DNA of 64,000 nt from Myxococcales bacterium (GTDB lineage: Bacteria; Myxococcota_A; Polyangia; Polyangiales; Ga0077539): contig JAAFIF010000010.1 in NCBI GenBank assembly GCA_013298625.1, positions 1-64,000 of the forward strand, read 5' to 3'. The position numbers and the translations under genes were made by a program. Of the stretch, positions 1-8,425 are shown piece by piece; within the stretch, counting starts at the first letter, position 1; every line of letters begins with the position of its first letter. The notes under the pieces were generated by a model, which saw only the letters and a list, made by a program, of their open reading frames with translations, was not told the DNA's origin and ran no database searches.

Positions 1-91
1 GAGGTTTCGGTGGAAATTGTGAGGTTGTTCGCGGACGTGCCCTTGCTCTGCAAGGGCCTCGCTGGGACGGCGCGAGGGGGATGAATGCGCT
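1..91. repeat. Left arm of 91-bp perfect inverted repeat
   Basis: Exact reverse complement of 522-612. It contains a 7-bp-stem hairpin at 39-57. Its inner end includes the start codon of the DUF559 gene at 81, so the first residues of that protein are encoded by repeat DNA. The true left boundary may lie outside the window. Confidence 0.95.
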
Positions 92-479
92 ACGTCTTGT
101 GGAGATGGCTCGACGAAGCGTCATGGCTCACCACGTGGGAGCGGATCGGCAGAAGATCGTTTGTGCGCGACGATTGCGGCGCGAGATGACTCCAGCAGAA
201 GACCGCCTCTGGGGTGCGCTCTGCGGAAACGCTCTGGGGTGTCGAGTGCGTACACAGCACGTGATTCGAGGATGGATCGTGGACTTCTTCGTCCCCACGG
301 CGCGTCTCGTGATCGAGCTCGATGGCGACGTCCACGACCTTCTCTCCGAAGAGGACGCCCGTCGAACGCTCGCGTTGACGCAGGAGGGATTGCGAGTCAT
401 CCGCTTTCGCAACCAGGCGGTGCTCGATTCGCTGGCGTGGGTCGTGGCTCGCGTGGTCGACGCGATGTACGACGATTGA
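81..479 (+). CDS. DUF559 domain endonuclease-like protein
   Basis: A 132-residue protein filled by a DUF559 domain (Vsr-like, PD-(D/E)xK fold). Visible family features in order are LRREMTPAEDRLW (32-44, with E40), RTQ (57-59), IVDFF (66-70, D68), the IELDG core (78-82, E79 and D81), H85, and GLRVIRF (103-109) followed by N111. D68, E79 and D81 are the likely metal-binding acidic residues by analogy with the family. The domain is probably a DNA nickase or endonuclease, but the biological role of DUF559 proteins is not established. The start ATG at 81 lies inside the left repeat arm, with a G-rich stretch just upstream; Met9 (105) and Met15 (123) are possible later starts, and both would leave the domain intact. 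No partner gene is adjacent: the only context is the inverted repeat that surrounds it. Confidence 0.85.
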   Translation: MNALRLVEMARRSVMAHHVGADRQKIVCARRLRREMTPAEDRLWGALCGNALGCRVRTQHVIRGWIVDFFVPTARLVIELDGDVHDLLSEEDARRTLALTQEGLRVIRFRNQAVLDSLAWVVARVVDAMYDD

Positions 480-521
480 CTGCAGACTTCGCTCGTTCCG
501 ACTCTTCAGCGCTGGCTTCGC

Positions 522-612
522 AGCGCATTCATCCCCCTCGCGCCGTCCCAGCGAGGCCCTTGCAGAGCAAGGGCACGTCCGCGAACAACCTCACAATTTC
601 CACCGAAACCTC
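522..612. repeat. Right arm of 91-bp perfect inverted repeat
   Basis: Exact reverse complement of 1-91, starting 43 bases after the stop codon of the DUF559 gene. It carries the same internal hairpin as the left arm. No substitution separates the arms, which suggests recent origin, gene conversion or selection. Confidence 0.95.
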
Positions 613-657
613 GCTCGTCGCTGAGCCGCCGCCCTTGCGCTTTGCGCGGGGGCGGGG

Positions 658-725
658 CGCGCGGAAGCGCGGGTGGGGGCCGCGCACCATTCGCTCGCTC
701 GCGCGGAAGCGCGGGTGGGGGCCGC
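658..725. repeat. Two direct copies of a 26-bp GC-rich sequence
   Basis: The 26-bp sequence at 658-683 (core gcggaagcgcgggtggg) recurs exactly at 700-725, with 16 bases between. It lies just outside the right inverted-repeat arm. The stretch 613-761 holds no gene I can support, only these repeats. Confidence 0.85.
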
Positions 726-761
726 TCACTCGCTCCCCCTCTCCCCCGTCGCGCGCGTCGC

Positions 762-1238
762 TCAGTACTGCGCGCTCATTCGCACGTTCATCACGCCGCC
801 GCGGTACACGACGCGGCACGCGTCGAAGCCCGGCGCGCTCAGCCCCGGCCGCGCATCATTGCTGAACCCGTAGCCCTCGAGCGGAATCCCCAGAAACCCC
901 TGGTCCACCCGCCCGTTGCTGTTCTCGTCGTGCCCGAACGCCAGCGCGTAGGTCCCCGGCGCGGGCGCGTTGAGCGTGCACGTCGCCGTGCGATTGGTGA
1001 TCCGCACTCTGCAGCGCACGAGTCGCCCGCGGTCCTGCAGCCACCCGTTGGAGCCGTACAGCCCGAAGTCCAACAGCCCGTTGTTGTTGCGCAGCCCCAC
1101 CACGGTCGCGACGATCCCCGCGGTCGGCGCGGTCGGAGGAGCCACCGGAGCCGCGCTCTGCCCGATCGCCAACGGCGCGATGGCCAAGAGCCCCGCCGCC
1201 AACGCACACCCATTCAAGTGTCGCTTCACGCTCGCCAT
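762..1238 (-). CDS. Exported DUF2141-like protein
   Basis: A 158-residue protein. The start at 1238 (MASVKRHLNG) gives a clean signal peptide: a basic N-terminus, a hydrophobic core and probable cleavage after AIGQSA. An Ala/Pro-rich linker follows, then a domain starting VVGLRNNNGLLDFGLYGS that fits the DUF2141 pattern of small beta-rich periplasmic proteins (LxxxxGxlxfaLy near the start, GTYALAFGHDENSNGRVD in the middle, and a GYGFSND stretch near the end). The middle motif is the most convincing match. Function is unknown in the family. It lies 20 bases downstream of the MFS transporter gene on the same strand and is probably co-transcribed with it. Longer starts upstream would read into the transporter gene and lose the signal peptide. 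Confidence 0.7.
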   Translation of the reverse strand: MASVKRHLNGCALAAGLLAIAPLAIGQSAAPVAPPTAPTAGIVATVVGLRNNNGLLDFGLYGSNGWLQDRGRLVRCRVRITNRTATCTLNAPAPGTYALAFGHDENSNGRVDQGFLGIPLEGYGFSNDARPGLSAPGFDACRVVYRGGVMNVRMSAQY

Positions 1239-1258
1239 CCCCCCGACTGTAGCGCAAC

Positions 1259-2632
1259 TCAGCCCGCTGTCGCGGGCTCGTCCTTCTTCTGAATCGTGTG
1301 CCGCAAGAAGAAGATCCCGATCGGACCCAGCATCGTCGTCAGTCCGATGATGGCCCACAGCACCGCAGGGTTGCGCGGCCCCTGCGCGGGGCAATACGCC
1401 GAGAGCAAGTAGCCCGAGGTGGGGCCCACCAGAAACTTCGCGAGGAAGTACGGCAGCGCCGCGAGGCTCACGTACGTCGCCTCGCGTCCGCGCGGCGCGA
1501 TCGAGACGTTGTACTCGTACAGGCGCGGCGACCAGAGCGCCTCACCCACGGTGAGCAGCAGGATCATCGCGAGCTGAAACGGCATCGTCGAGCCGAGGGT
1601 CAAGACGAAGGGGCTGAGCGAAGAGATAAACGCTCCGAAGAGCAGCACTTCGAAGGGCTTTCGGTTGCGCGTGAGCGCGGTCCCTAGCGGCGCGAGCACC
1701 AAGATCAGCACCGAGTTGAGCGACCACAGCGTCCCGACCGGAAAGTTCTCTCCCCGCTCGCGCAGCACGTACTTCGGCCACGTGAAGTGCATGTGCTGAA
1801 ACATCATCCGCACCAGGCTGAGCAGCGCGAGCATCAGCATGAAGCGCCAGAAGGCCTTGTGCGCGATGACCTCTTTCAGCGACGCGAGCGGGTTGCTCTT
1901 GGCCTTCACCGGCGCCGGGCCGTCCTCTGGATCGACGCGGTGCTCGAAGTCCTTGCGCAACAGCAAGACCACCAGCGCCGCGATCGCAGCGGAGAGAAAG
2001 CCCACGCCCAAGATCGCCGCGTTGGCCGTCATCATCCGGTCGCCGAGCAGCGGAAGGTGCACGGACCGCGGCACCATCGTCCGCGTGGTCGGGTCGAGAA
2101 AGTACTTTCGCGTCCCGTCGATGATCGGCCCCGAGAGCGCCCCGCTGACGTTGAAGCTCACGTACCAGAGCGAGAACGCAAAGGCCCTCGTGCGCTTGCT
2201 CGACGCGCGCTGCACCGCCGTCTGCAACACAGGCGACGTGGTCGCGTACGCGAAGCCAAAGGCCAAGAGCGCCGCGATCGCCGCGGTCCGGTCGCCCGCG
2301 AGGGACATCGCGAGCCGCGTCAGCGCCGCGAGCGAGAAGGACACCAGCAGCGTCCTGCGCACGCCCGCGACGTCCGCGATCGACCCGACCAGAAACACAA
2401 ACAGCGAGACGAGCATCGAGAACGTCGCCGCCCACCAACCCGCCTCCTTGTCCGTCAGCCGAAAGTCCCCCGACAACCACAGCGGCAGCGTCGGCAAGAA
2501 CGTGAAGATCCCGACGTACTCGAAGAACGTCGCGAGGTAGATCAGCCAGAGTTCGCGCGGGCACTGAACGAGCGCGCGCAGGTCTTCGGCGAGGGTCGTC
2601 TTCGGAGCCTCGGGGTCGATCGCAGCAGCCAT
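1259..2632 (-). CDS. Major facilitator superfamily transporter
   Basis: A 457-residue integral membrane protein with about twelve hydrophobic segments in two halves separated by a charged cytoplasmic loop near the middle (FEHRVDPEDGPAPVKAKS). The sequence GSIADVAGVRR between the second and third segments is an MFS motif-A-like loop. The start at 2632 (MAAAIDPE) is preferred to one 36 bases upstream because it removes an unusual hydrophobic leader. The substrate cannot be told from sequence; the late motif SPRLYEYNVSIAPRGREATY suggests a small conserved MFS group rather than sugar or drug-export families. It heads a two-gene unit with the DUF2141-like gene and diverges from the OmpA-type gene across 97 bases that must hold both promoters. 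Confidence 0.85.
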   Translation of the reverse strand: MAAAIDPEAPKTTLAEDLRALVQCPRELWLIYLATFFEYVGIFTFLPTLPLWLSGDFRLTDKEAGWWAATFSMLVSLFVFLVGSIADVAGVRRTLLVSFSLAALTRLAMSLAGDRTAAIAALLAFGFAYATTSPVLQTAVQRASSKRTRAFAFSLWYVSFNVSGALSGPIIDGTRKYFLDPTTRTMVPRSVHLPLLGDRMMTANAAILGVGFLSAAIAALVVLLLRKDFEHRVDPEDGPAPVKAKSNPLASLKEVIAHKAFWRFMLMLALLSLVRMMFQHMHFTWPKYVLRERGENFPVGTLWSLNSVLILVLAPLGTALTRNRKPFEVLLFGAFISSLSPFVLTLGSTMPFQLAMILLLTVGEALWSPRLYEYNVSIAPRGREATYVSLAALPYFLAKFLVGPTSGYLLSAYCPAQGPRNPAVLWAIIGLTTMLGPIGIFFLRHTIQKKDEPATAG

Positions 2633-2729
2633 CGCACAACCGTAGACAAGCGGCCACGGGCCACACAATCACTTCTTTTTCGACTTTGGCGTTCAGCTCC
2701 GCGGCCTTTGGTCCGACTGGACCGACACG

Positions 2730-4085
2730 ATGCTCGGCCACGATGACCCTCGGCCGCAGGTCGCCCACCGTATCGGCCTGAACAAATGCAGCGTAGTCGC
2801 CTCTGCGGCCGCGCTGCTCTCCGCGGTCCTCTGTCCCAAGCCGGCCTGTGCGCAGCCCATTCTGCGCGGGTCGGCCAACTTCGTGACCCCGGTGGCTGCA
2901 CCACAAACACAGGCCTTCGGCCCCGGCGCGAGCGTGTCCGGCGCCCTGTTGGTCCGCCCCGTTTCGTGGCTCACCGTCGGCGGTGGAGCGACCGCGGCGC
3001 TGCTCTCGCTCTCGCGTCCCACGCTGCCCGAAGGGATCGCCGCCCCCACGCACGCCGGGAGCTGGCTCGCCCTCGACGCCCTCGTTCGCGTCGAGCCCCG
3101 CCCAGAGTCCTCGCGCTTCAACCTCTTCGTCGAGCTCGCGCTCAGCGCAGGCCTCACCGGAGCGCGCTTCGCTCCGGCGATCACCCCGCGCTTCGGCGCG
3201 TCGTGGACCCTCGACGCGTGGAGCGTGGGAGCATCGATCGCGTACTGGCGGCTCTTCGACGTGATCCCCTCGGTCTTGCCCGGCGACGGACAGTTCTTGT
3301 GCGCGGGGCTCGAGCTGCAGCGCAGCGTTTCGCGCTCGCCGCGACCGCTCGCCGCCACCGCGCGCGCAGCACCGACCCCGCCCGCGCGTCCGCCGTGCCC
3401 CACGCATGCGCACACACTTTCAAGTGACGTGGACAACGACGGCTGCCCCGACGGCGACGCGGACGGCGACGGCATCGCGGACGCGCGCGATCGCTGCCGA
3501 GACGCCGCCGAGGACCGCGACGGATTCGAAGACGACGACGGATGCCCGGACCCGGACAACGACCGCGACGCGATCGGCGACACCGTCGACCGATGCCCCG
3601 ACGCGCCCGAGGTGGTCAACGGAGTCGAAGACGCCGACGGATGCCCGGACGAATCGCTCGCGCGCGTCGAGCGCGGCCGCGTCGAGTACGTCGATCAGCT
3701 GCGGTTCTTCTTCAACTCCGTGCGCATCACGCCCGAGAGCGGCCCCGTGCTGCGCGACATCGCGCGGCTCTTGGCGGCGCACCCCGAGTTCGCGGTGGTC
3801 TATGTCGAAGGGCACGCGGACTCGATCGGCGACGAGCACTACAACTTTCGGCTCTCGTTCTTGCGAGCGCGCGCGGTGATCGACGCGCTCGTGCGCTTCG
3901 GCGTCGATCGATCACGCTTCGTTCCCGCAGGGTACGGGCAAGCGCAGCCCATCGCGCGCGGCGCCGACTACTGGAACCGCGCGCTCAACCGCCGCGTCGA
4001 GTTCGTCCTCGACGGCCGCCGCAGCCCCGGTCAGATCTTCACCGCCACGGGCTACGGACAGATCACGATCGGAGCGCACCCATGA
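2730..4085 (+). CDS. OmpA-family outer-membrane protein with Asp-rich calcium-type repeats
   Basis: A 451-residue protein. A hydrophobic leader (VVASAAALLSAVLC, ending PACAQ) is followed by about 200 residues likely to form an outer-membrane beta-barrel. Next come thrombospondin-type-3-like Asp-rich repeats (units such as DVDNDGCPDGDADGDGIAD, then two further units ending GCPD) that usually bind calcium. The C-terminal 140 residues are an OmpA domain with FFFNSVRITPES, GHADSIGDEHYNFRLS and FLRARAVIDALVRFGV, the peptidoglycan-binding region. The likely role is to tether the outer membrane to peptidoglycan. The start at 2730 gives a rather long N-terminus before the signal peptide and is uncertain. 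The stop codon overlaps the ATG of the next gene (ATGA), so the two are translationally coupled. Confidence 0.88.
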   Translation: MLGHDDPRPQVAHRIGLNKCSVVASAAALLSAVLCPKPACAQPILRGSANFVTPVAAPQTQAFGPGASVSGALLVRPVSWLTVGGGATAALLSLSRPTLPEGIAAPTHAGSWLALDALVRVEPRPESSRFNLFVELALSAGLTGARFAPAITPRFGASWTLDAWSVGASIAYWRLFDVIPSVLPGDGQFLCAGLELQRSVSRSPRPLAATARAAPTPPARPPCPTHAHTLSSDVDNDGCPDGDADGDGIADARDRCRDAAEDRDGFEDDDGCPDPDNDRDAIGDTVDRCPDAPEVVNGVEDADGCPDESLARVERGRVEYVDQLRFFFNSVRITPESGPVLRDIARLLAAHPEFAVVYVEGHADSIGDEHYNFRLSFLRARAVIDALVRFGVDRSRFVPAGYGQAQPIARGADYWNRALNRRVEFVLDGRRSPGQIFTATGYGQITIGAHP

Positions 4086-5083
4086 GCGCCTCGAAGCTCC
4101 TCGCGCTCGCAGCGCTGCTCTTCATGGGCTGCACGGACTCGCTCGTCGGCGGCCGCTGCGCGCAGGGATGGATCGAGACCGCGGACCTGCGCTGCGTGCG
4201 CTCGGACGCGGGCGCGCCGGACTCCGCGCTCGACGGAGCACCCGACGGCGCGACGATGGCCGACGCCAACTCCAACCCCGACGCGCGCGACGGCGACGTC
4301 GTGGGCGAGGACGTCCCGTGCGTCGAGCCCCTCGTTCGCTGCGGAGGCCTGTGCGTGGACCTGCAGAGCGACGCGCTCAACTGCGGCCAGTGCGGCAACG
4401 TGTGCACCACGGCGCTCTGCAACGGCGCGCGCTGCCGCGTCGAGCGCGCAGGGCACCTCGTGCTCATCGGACACGACTACGAAGAGTCCCGCTCGGCGCA
4501 GGACGCGATCCTGGTCAACGCGGTCGCGCTCGGGACGCGCGCGTCGCTGCGCGTGTTGACCTTCACCCGCGGGACGCCCGCGGCGCGCGCGGCGAGGGTC
4601 AACGCGATCGTGGCCAACACCTTCGGCGCCGCGCGCGTGCGCTTCACGCCGCTCGCCGACGAGCGCGCCCTCTCGCGCGAGCTCGCGATCGACCGCTACG
4701 ACACGCTGCTCGTGTACGACCGCCCCGACGCGAGCGTCGAGCAGAGCCGCGCGCTCGGCGCGAGCTGGCGCGACGCGATCACGAGCTACTGCCGCGCGGG
4801 CGGCAACGTGGTGCTGCTCGACGGAGACAACAGCGCCGCGGGCAACTGGATGATCGCCGACGAGAGCGGGCTCTTGCCGATCGCCGACGCGCAGACCGCG
4901 GACAACAGCGTGATCGTGCTGCGACCTGCGGCCGCTGAGGACGCGGTCTCGAGCGGCGTCGAGGTGCGCTTCACGGCGTCGCTGCACACGATGACCTTCG
5001 GCGCGGACGAGATGCACGCGGTGTTCGTCGACGAAGCGCAGCCCGAGCGCGCGGCGGTCATGCACCGAGCGGTGCTACCGTGA
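4082..5083 (+). CDS. Cys-rich lipoprotein coupled to OmpA-type protein
   Basis: A 333-residue lipoprotein: signal peptide MSASKLLALAALLFMGC with the lipobox Cys at residue 17. An Asp/Ala-rich spacer follows (residues about 45-80), then one Cys-rich unit (CGGLCVDLQSDALNCGQCG) of the type repeated many times in the proteins at 20237 and 48164. The remaining 230 residues look globular, with a Rossmann-like pattern (LVLIGHDYEESR, DTLLVYDRPD, GGNVVLLDGDNS) resembling glutamine-amidotransferase-like or ThuA-like domains, though I see no catalytic triad. The start is fixed by the ATGA overlap with the OmpA-type gene, suggesting a joint envelope role. Function is unknown. Confidence 0.8.
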   Translation: MSASKLLALAALLFMGCTDSLVGGRCAQGWIETADLRCVRSDAGAPDSALDGAPDGATMADANSNPDARDGDVVGEDVPCVEPLVRCGGLCVDLQSDALNCGQCGNVCTTALCNGARCRVERAGHLVLIGHDYEESRSAQDAILVNAVALGTRASLRVLTFTRGTPAARAARVNAIVANTFGAARVRFTPLADERALSRELAIDRYDTLLVYDRPDASVEQSRALGASWRDAITSYCRAGGNVVLLDGDNSAAGNWMIADESGLLPIADAQTADNSVIVLRPAAAEDAVSSGVEVRFTASLHTMTFGADEMHAVFVDEAQPERAAVMHRAVLP

Positions 5084-5087
5084 GCGC

Positions 5088-5657
5088 ATGCGCGACGGGA
5101 CCGACGAATCGCTGAGCGCGCTCGCGCGCAAGTACCGGGCGCTCGCCGCGTGGCGACGGCAGAAAGAGCGGGACGGAACCGAGCCCGAGCGGGCGGTGTT
5201 GCGAGCGTTGGCCAGCGAGTTTCCTGGCGCGCTGAGAGAGATCGAAGTGCTCTCGCTCGCCACGCTCGAGGCGCGCGCAGAGGCGCTCGAAGCGCGCGCG
5301 AAGGACGGAGCGGTGCCCGAGCCGTGGATGCTCTACGTGAGCGCGTTTCATCGATGGATGCGCGCTGCGCTCTACGTGAAGGCTCGCGCGAAGAGGGTCG
5401 CGCGCGACGCGCTCGCAGCGCAGCGCCTCGCCGACGAGTGCGCGGCTCGGACGGGCGCCGCCGTCGACGAATCGTTTGTGCGCGCTGCGCTCAGCCCGGA
5501 CAACGGCAGGCTTCGCCCGTTGGCGCTCGCCCGCGTGGCGTCGGAGTTCTGCCAAGAGCCAGCGGTCGTCGCGCACATCGTGCTCCAACGTGAGGCATCG
5601 ATCGACCGCGGAAATTCCGCCCTGTACGAAGATCACGCAATCCCTGCGCGCTGCTGA
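5088..5657 (+). CDS. Conserved-looking protein of unknown function
   Basis: A 189-residue soluble protein, rich in Ala, Arg and Glu and predicted mostly helical (repeated LEARAEALEARAK-type segments around residues 60-80). It has no signal peptide or recognised domain. The start follows the preceding stop codon by four bases, so it probably belongs to the same transcript as the OmpA-type and Cys-rich lipoprotein genes. The C-terminal 25 residues (from about 165) look less conserved and may reflect a stop further on than the original. I do not recognise the family. Confidence 0.55.
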   Translation: MRDGTDESLSALARKYRALAAWRRQKERDGTEPERAVLRALASEFPGALREIEVLSLATLEARAEALEARAKDGAVPEPWMLYVSAFHRWMRAALYVKARAKRVARDALAAQRLADECAARTGAAVDESFVRAALSPDNGRLRPLALARVASEFCQEPAVVAHIVLQREASIDRGNSALYEDHAIPARC

Positions 5658-5670
5658 TACCGTCTGCTTC

Positions 5671-6474
5671 GTGCGAGCGAAGAGCCCCCTCACGACGAAT
5701 GCGCGAACGAGCGTCGCGCTGTGCACGGTGACGACAGCGCTGCTCTTGACCACGAGCGACGCGGACGCCCAACGACGTCGCCCGAACAGCGGCGGAGCGA
5801 GCGCGACCAGCACCACCACCACGGGCACAGGCACGGGCACGAACACCGCCGCGGCGAGCACGAACACCAGCGCTGGCAACGCGACCGCCGCGAGCACGAG
5901 CGCTGGTGAAACCGCGGCGAGCCGAAGCGCAGCGAGCGGTGGCGCGGCGAGCGGGTCGAGCGCGCTGCTGTCCAACGTGGTCAACCGGCCGGGCTTTCAC
6001 GGGTCGCGGCCGACGTTCGAGGTGTTCGCGGGCGTGGCGCCGGCGGCGTGGGCGTGGCCGTGGGGCGGGCTCGCGGTTTCGCCTGGGTTTCGCCTGGGAT
6101 TTCCGCTCACGCGCAACGGGATGCTCTCGAGCATCAACAACGACATTCGGCTGATGGTCGGCGCGCAGTGGATCATCTCGTTCAACCCCGCAGAGTACTG
6201 GTGGATCACCGCGCCGCTCTCGCTCCAGTGGAACTTCTACCTCTCGCAGCAGTGGTCGGTGTCCCTCGAAGCGGGCCTGTCGGTCGACGTGTTCGTCTAC
6301 GACTTTCTCAACTGCTACGACCACCCTCGGTACTTCTGCGACCGAGTCTATTTTCACCCCGTCGGCGGCATCGGGCTGCGTCGTCACCTCAACGCCAGCG
6401 GCCCGCCCGGCTCACCCGCGCTCGAGTTTCGCTTCTCGTATCCGTACGGCGTCCAAGTCGGCCTCGTTTTGTGA
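5671..6474 (+). CDS. Exported protein with Thr/Ser/Ala linker and barrel-like C-terminus
   Basis: A 267-residue protein. The GTG start at 5671 is chosen because it opens a signal peptide (VRAKSPLTTNARTSVALC, cleaved near DADAQ); an upstream ATG at 5476 would overlap the previous gene heavily. A low-complexity linker of Thr, Ser, Gly, Ala and Asn (residues about 40-95) is followed by a domain rich in aromatic residues with alternating hydrophobic pattern (SINNDIRLMVGAQWIISF, WITAPLSLQWNFYLS) ending in VQVGLVL, consistent with a small outer-membrane beta-barrel. A Cys pair occurs near the end (NCYDHPRYFC). The family is not recognised. Confidence 0.6.
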   Translation: MRAKSPLTTNARTSVALCTVTTALLLTTSDADAQRRRPNSGGASATSTTTTGTGTGTNTAAASTNTSAGNATAASTSAGETAASRSAASGGAASGSSALLSNVVNRPGFHGSRPTFEVFAGVAPAAWAWPWGGLAVSPGFRLGFPLTRNGMLSSINNDIRLMVGAQWIISFNPAEYWWITAPLSLQWNFYLSQQWSVSLEAGLSVDVFVYDFLNCYDHPRYFCDRVYFHPVGGIGLRRHLNASGPPGSPALEFRFSYPYGVQVGLVL

Positions 6475-6579
6475 GCCCACGAATTCAAGTGAACCACGGA
6501 CATCCAGCAACCTCGGTCCATGTGCGGTCGACTCGGCCGCGACGAGCGTGCAAGACTTTCGTCCCTGAGGAGCACCGCG

Positions 6580-8409
6580 ATGGTTGAACGCACAAACGCT
6601 CGCTGGTTACCGGTCGCACTTCTTGCGCTGGCTGGCTGTGCCCCGGCGCCAGCCACGATTCAAGATCCGCCGCAGCGCGCGTCGGATTGGTGGCCGCTCG
6701 GGCCGGGCTGCGACGCGCAGCCGGACCCGCACTGCAGCAACATCGTCAACCGCGTGATGGTTCCGCTCTTTCGCGGGTCGAACATCACGATGGTCGACGA
6801 GAGCAAGAGCGAGCTGTGCCGGCGCATGGCGCTCGATTTGATCGGCCGCGTGCCGACCGTCGAAGAAGCGACGCAGTGCCAGCGCGAGACGCCCGAGCAG
6901 ATGGCCGATCGCTTCATGGCCTCGCCCGAATACGTGCGGCAGCAGCGCCGCAATTGGGGCGAGCGTTTCTACAACCTCGACGAGCAGTGGTACCACTACG
7001 CCGTCGAGGTCGACGAGCTGGTCGAGCGGCTGTACCGCGATCACATCTCGTACCCGGACTTCATGACCCGGCTGCTCGTGCACCCTGGGTTCTATGCGAC
7101 GTTTCGCGGCGACGACTGGTCGTCCAACGTCGTTCGATACGCGCTCAACCGCAACGCGCGCGCTGACGAGATCGCCGCGCTCAGGCCGCTCTCTCGCGCG
7201 TTTCACACGCGACGCTTCTGCGACGGCACCGTGTGGTGGAACACCCGCACCGGCCGCGGCGGCACCGACGAGCGCGCCGACGGCTCGTGCGGACGCGACG
7301 AGTTCGCCATCAATTTTTGCCGCTGCCGCGACGACGACGGGACCAGCACCTGCGCGACCAACGCGTTCGGCGCGGCCGTGGATTTCGGCACCGAGGGCTG
7401 CGCCAACCGCGAGCGCCGCGACGACGTCGCCAACGCGCTGCGCATCACCGAGGTCGGCGGAGGACGCGGGCCCGTGTGCCCAGGGCTGCCGTTCTACAAC
7501 CAATGCCAGGACCGGGACTTCGGCGACGACGGCCCGACCACGCAGCTCCGAAGGCTCAACGGAATCTCCGAGGGACAGCGCGATCGCCTGCATTCGCTCG
7601 GCCGCGCGCTCAGCCAGCGCACGGACTTCTGGGAGGGCGCCGCGGACCGTGAGCTCAAGCGCCTTCTCGACTGGTGGCAGGCGGGGCTGCGCAAGCCGGA
7701 CTACGACATTCCTGCGGTGCGCACGATCCTCGCGGACGAGCTGCGACGCACGGGCAGCCTGCGCTACGTCCAGCGGCTGATCGTCACGTCGATGCTCTAC
7801 ACGCAGCGCGCCGAGCTCGCGCCGGGCGAAGCGGATCCGCCGAGCACGCACCCGGTGTGGGCCATGGGGCCGACGCGCATCATGACCGCCGAGCGCTGGC
7901 TCGACTCGATCTTCTACGTGACCTTCGGCGAGAGCGCGGGCGTGTGCGACTTTCGCTTCGTCACCGAGAATTACAACTGGCGCATGTTGGTCAACAACAA
8001 CCTCGCGATGCGAGACCCCATGACCAACCGCTACAGCGACGACTACCGCGACTGGGTTCAATCGCTCAGCGGGTGCTCTTCGCAGCTCAGCCGATCGACG
8101 CGCTCGTCGCTGTCGATCGTGACGTCGCAGCACGAGATCGCGCAGAAGCTCTGCGCCGCGGGCGTGCACATCGTCGGTCAAAACCTGCCCGACGCGTTCT
8201 CTGCCGAGGCGTACACGCCGGCGGTGAGGCAGCTGTACACCCGCGCGCTCGGCCGCGCGCCGAGCGACGAAGAGACCAACGCGGCGATCGCTGACATGAC
8301 CGCGTGCGGCGCCGAGGGCGGCGACGCGGGCTGCGGGGGCTCTGGGCACGCGGCGCTGCGCTGGTTCTGCGCGCGCCTCCTCGATTCGGCTGAGTTCGCT
8401 GTCTACTAA
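6580..8409 (+). CDS. DUF1549-like lipoprotein with Cys-rich insert
   Basis: A 609-residue lipoprotein (lipobox LALAGC at the end of the leader). The segment RRMALDLIGRVPTVEEATQC and the following DRFMASPEYVRQQRRNW match the PSD1/DUF1549 pattern of planctomycete-type cell-surface proteins (DLxGxxPTxxEv then LLaSPEYgxrwxxxW). A Cys-rich block at about residues 215-305 contains CGRDEF, NFCRCRDDDG and NQCQDRDFGDD. Another DUF1553/DUF1585-like stretch follows with MTAERWLDSIFYVTFGE. A ribosome-binding site (AGGAG near 6568) supports the ATG at 6580 over the earlier in-frame ATG. It is the first of three closely spaced genes (gaps of 16 and 13 bases) with the DUF1501-type protein. In Planctomycetes such pairs are neighbours, so this is probably one exported complex; the function is unknown. 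Confidence 0.72.
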   Translation: MVERTNARWLPVALLALAGCAPAPATIQDPPQRASDWWPLGPGCDAQPDPHCSNIVNRVMVPLFRGSNITMVDESKSELCRRMALDLIGRVPTVEEATQCQRETPEQMADRFMASPEYVRQQRRNWGERFYNLDEQWYHYAVEVDELVERLYRDHISYPDFMTRLLVHPGFYATFRGDDWSSNVVRYALNRNARADEIAALRPLSRAFHTRRFCDGTVWWNTRTGRGGTDERADGSCGRDEFAINFCRCRDDDGTSTCATNAFGAAVDFGTEGCANRERRDDVANALRITEVGGGRGPVCPGLPFYNQCQDRDFGDDGPTTQLRRLNGISEGQRDRLHSLGRALSQRTDFWEGAADRELKRLLDWWQAGLRKPDYDIPAVRTILADELRRTGSLRYVQRLIVTSMLYTQRAELAPGEADPPSTHPVWAMGPTRIMTAERWLDSIFYVTFGESAGVCDFRFVTENYNWRMLVNNNLAMRDPMTNRYSDDYRDWVQSLSGCSSQLSRSTRSSLSIVTSQHEIAQKLCAAGVHIVGQNLPDAFSAEAYTPAVRQLYTRALGRAPSDEETNAAIADMTACGAEGGDAGCGGSGHAALRWFCARLLDSAEFAVY

Positions 8410-8425
8410 ACTTTGGAGTTGTCCG

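Larger units (their letters stand above)
1..612. mobile_element. Candidate inverted-repeat element carrying a DUF559 gene
   Basis: Positions 1-91 and 522-612 are exact reverse complements, and a single DUF559 endonuclease-like gene (81-479) lies between them. The repeat diverges immediately inside (92 against 521, then a short run of matches, then none), so the inner edge is sharp. The outer edge may continue left of the window. Each arm contains a small hairpin (39-57 on the left: 7-bp stem gcccttg/caagggc with loop ctctg). No transposase gene is present. That this is a mobile unit or cassette is inference; the inverted repeat itself is seen directly. Confidence 0.5.

Noticed and set aside
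529..819. Minus-strand open frame of 96 codons across the right repeat arm
   Set aside because: It is made of the inverted repeat and the 26-bp direct repeats, with no family match and no ribosome-binding site. It reads as repeat DNA, not a gene.
6477..6490. 14-base identity cccacgaattcaag with 54776-54789
   Set aside because: Both copies lie at gene ends, but the match is short, has no flanking similarity and can arise by chance in 64 kb.
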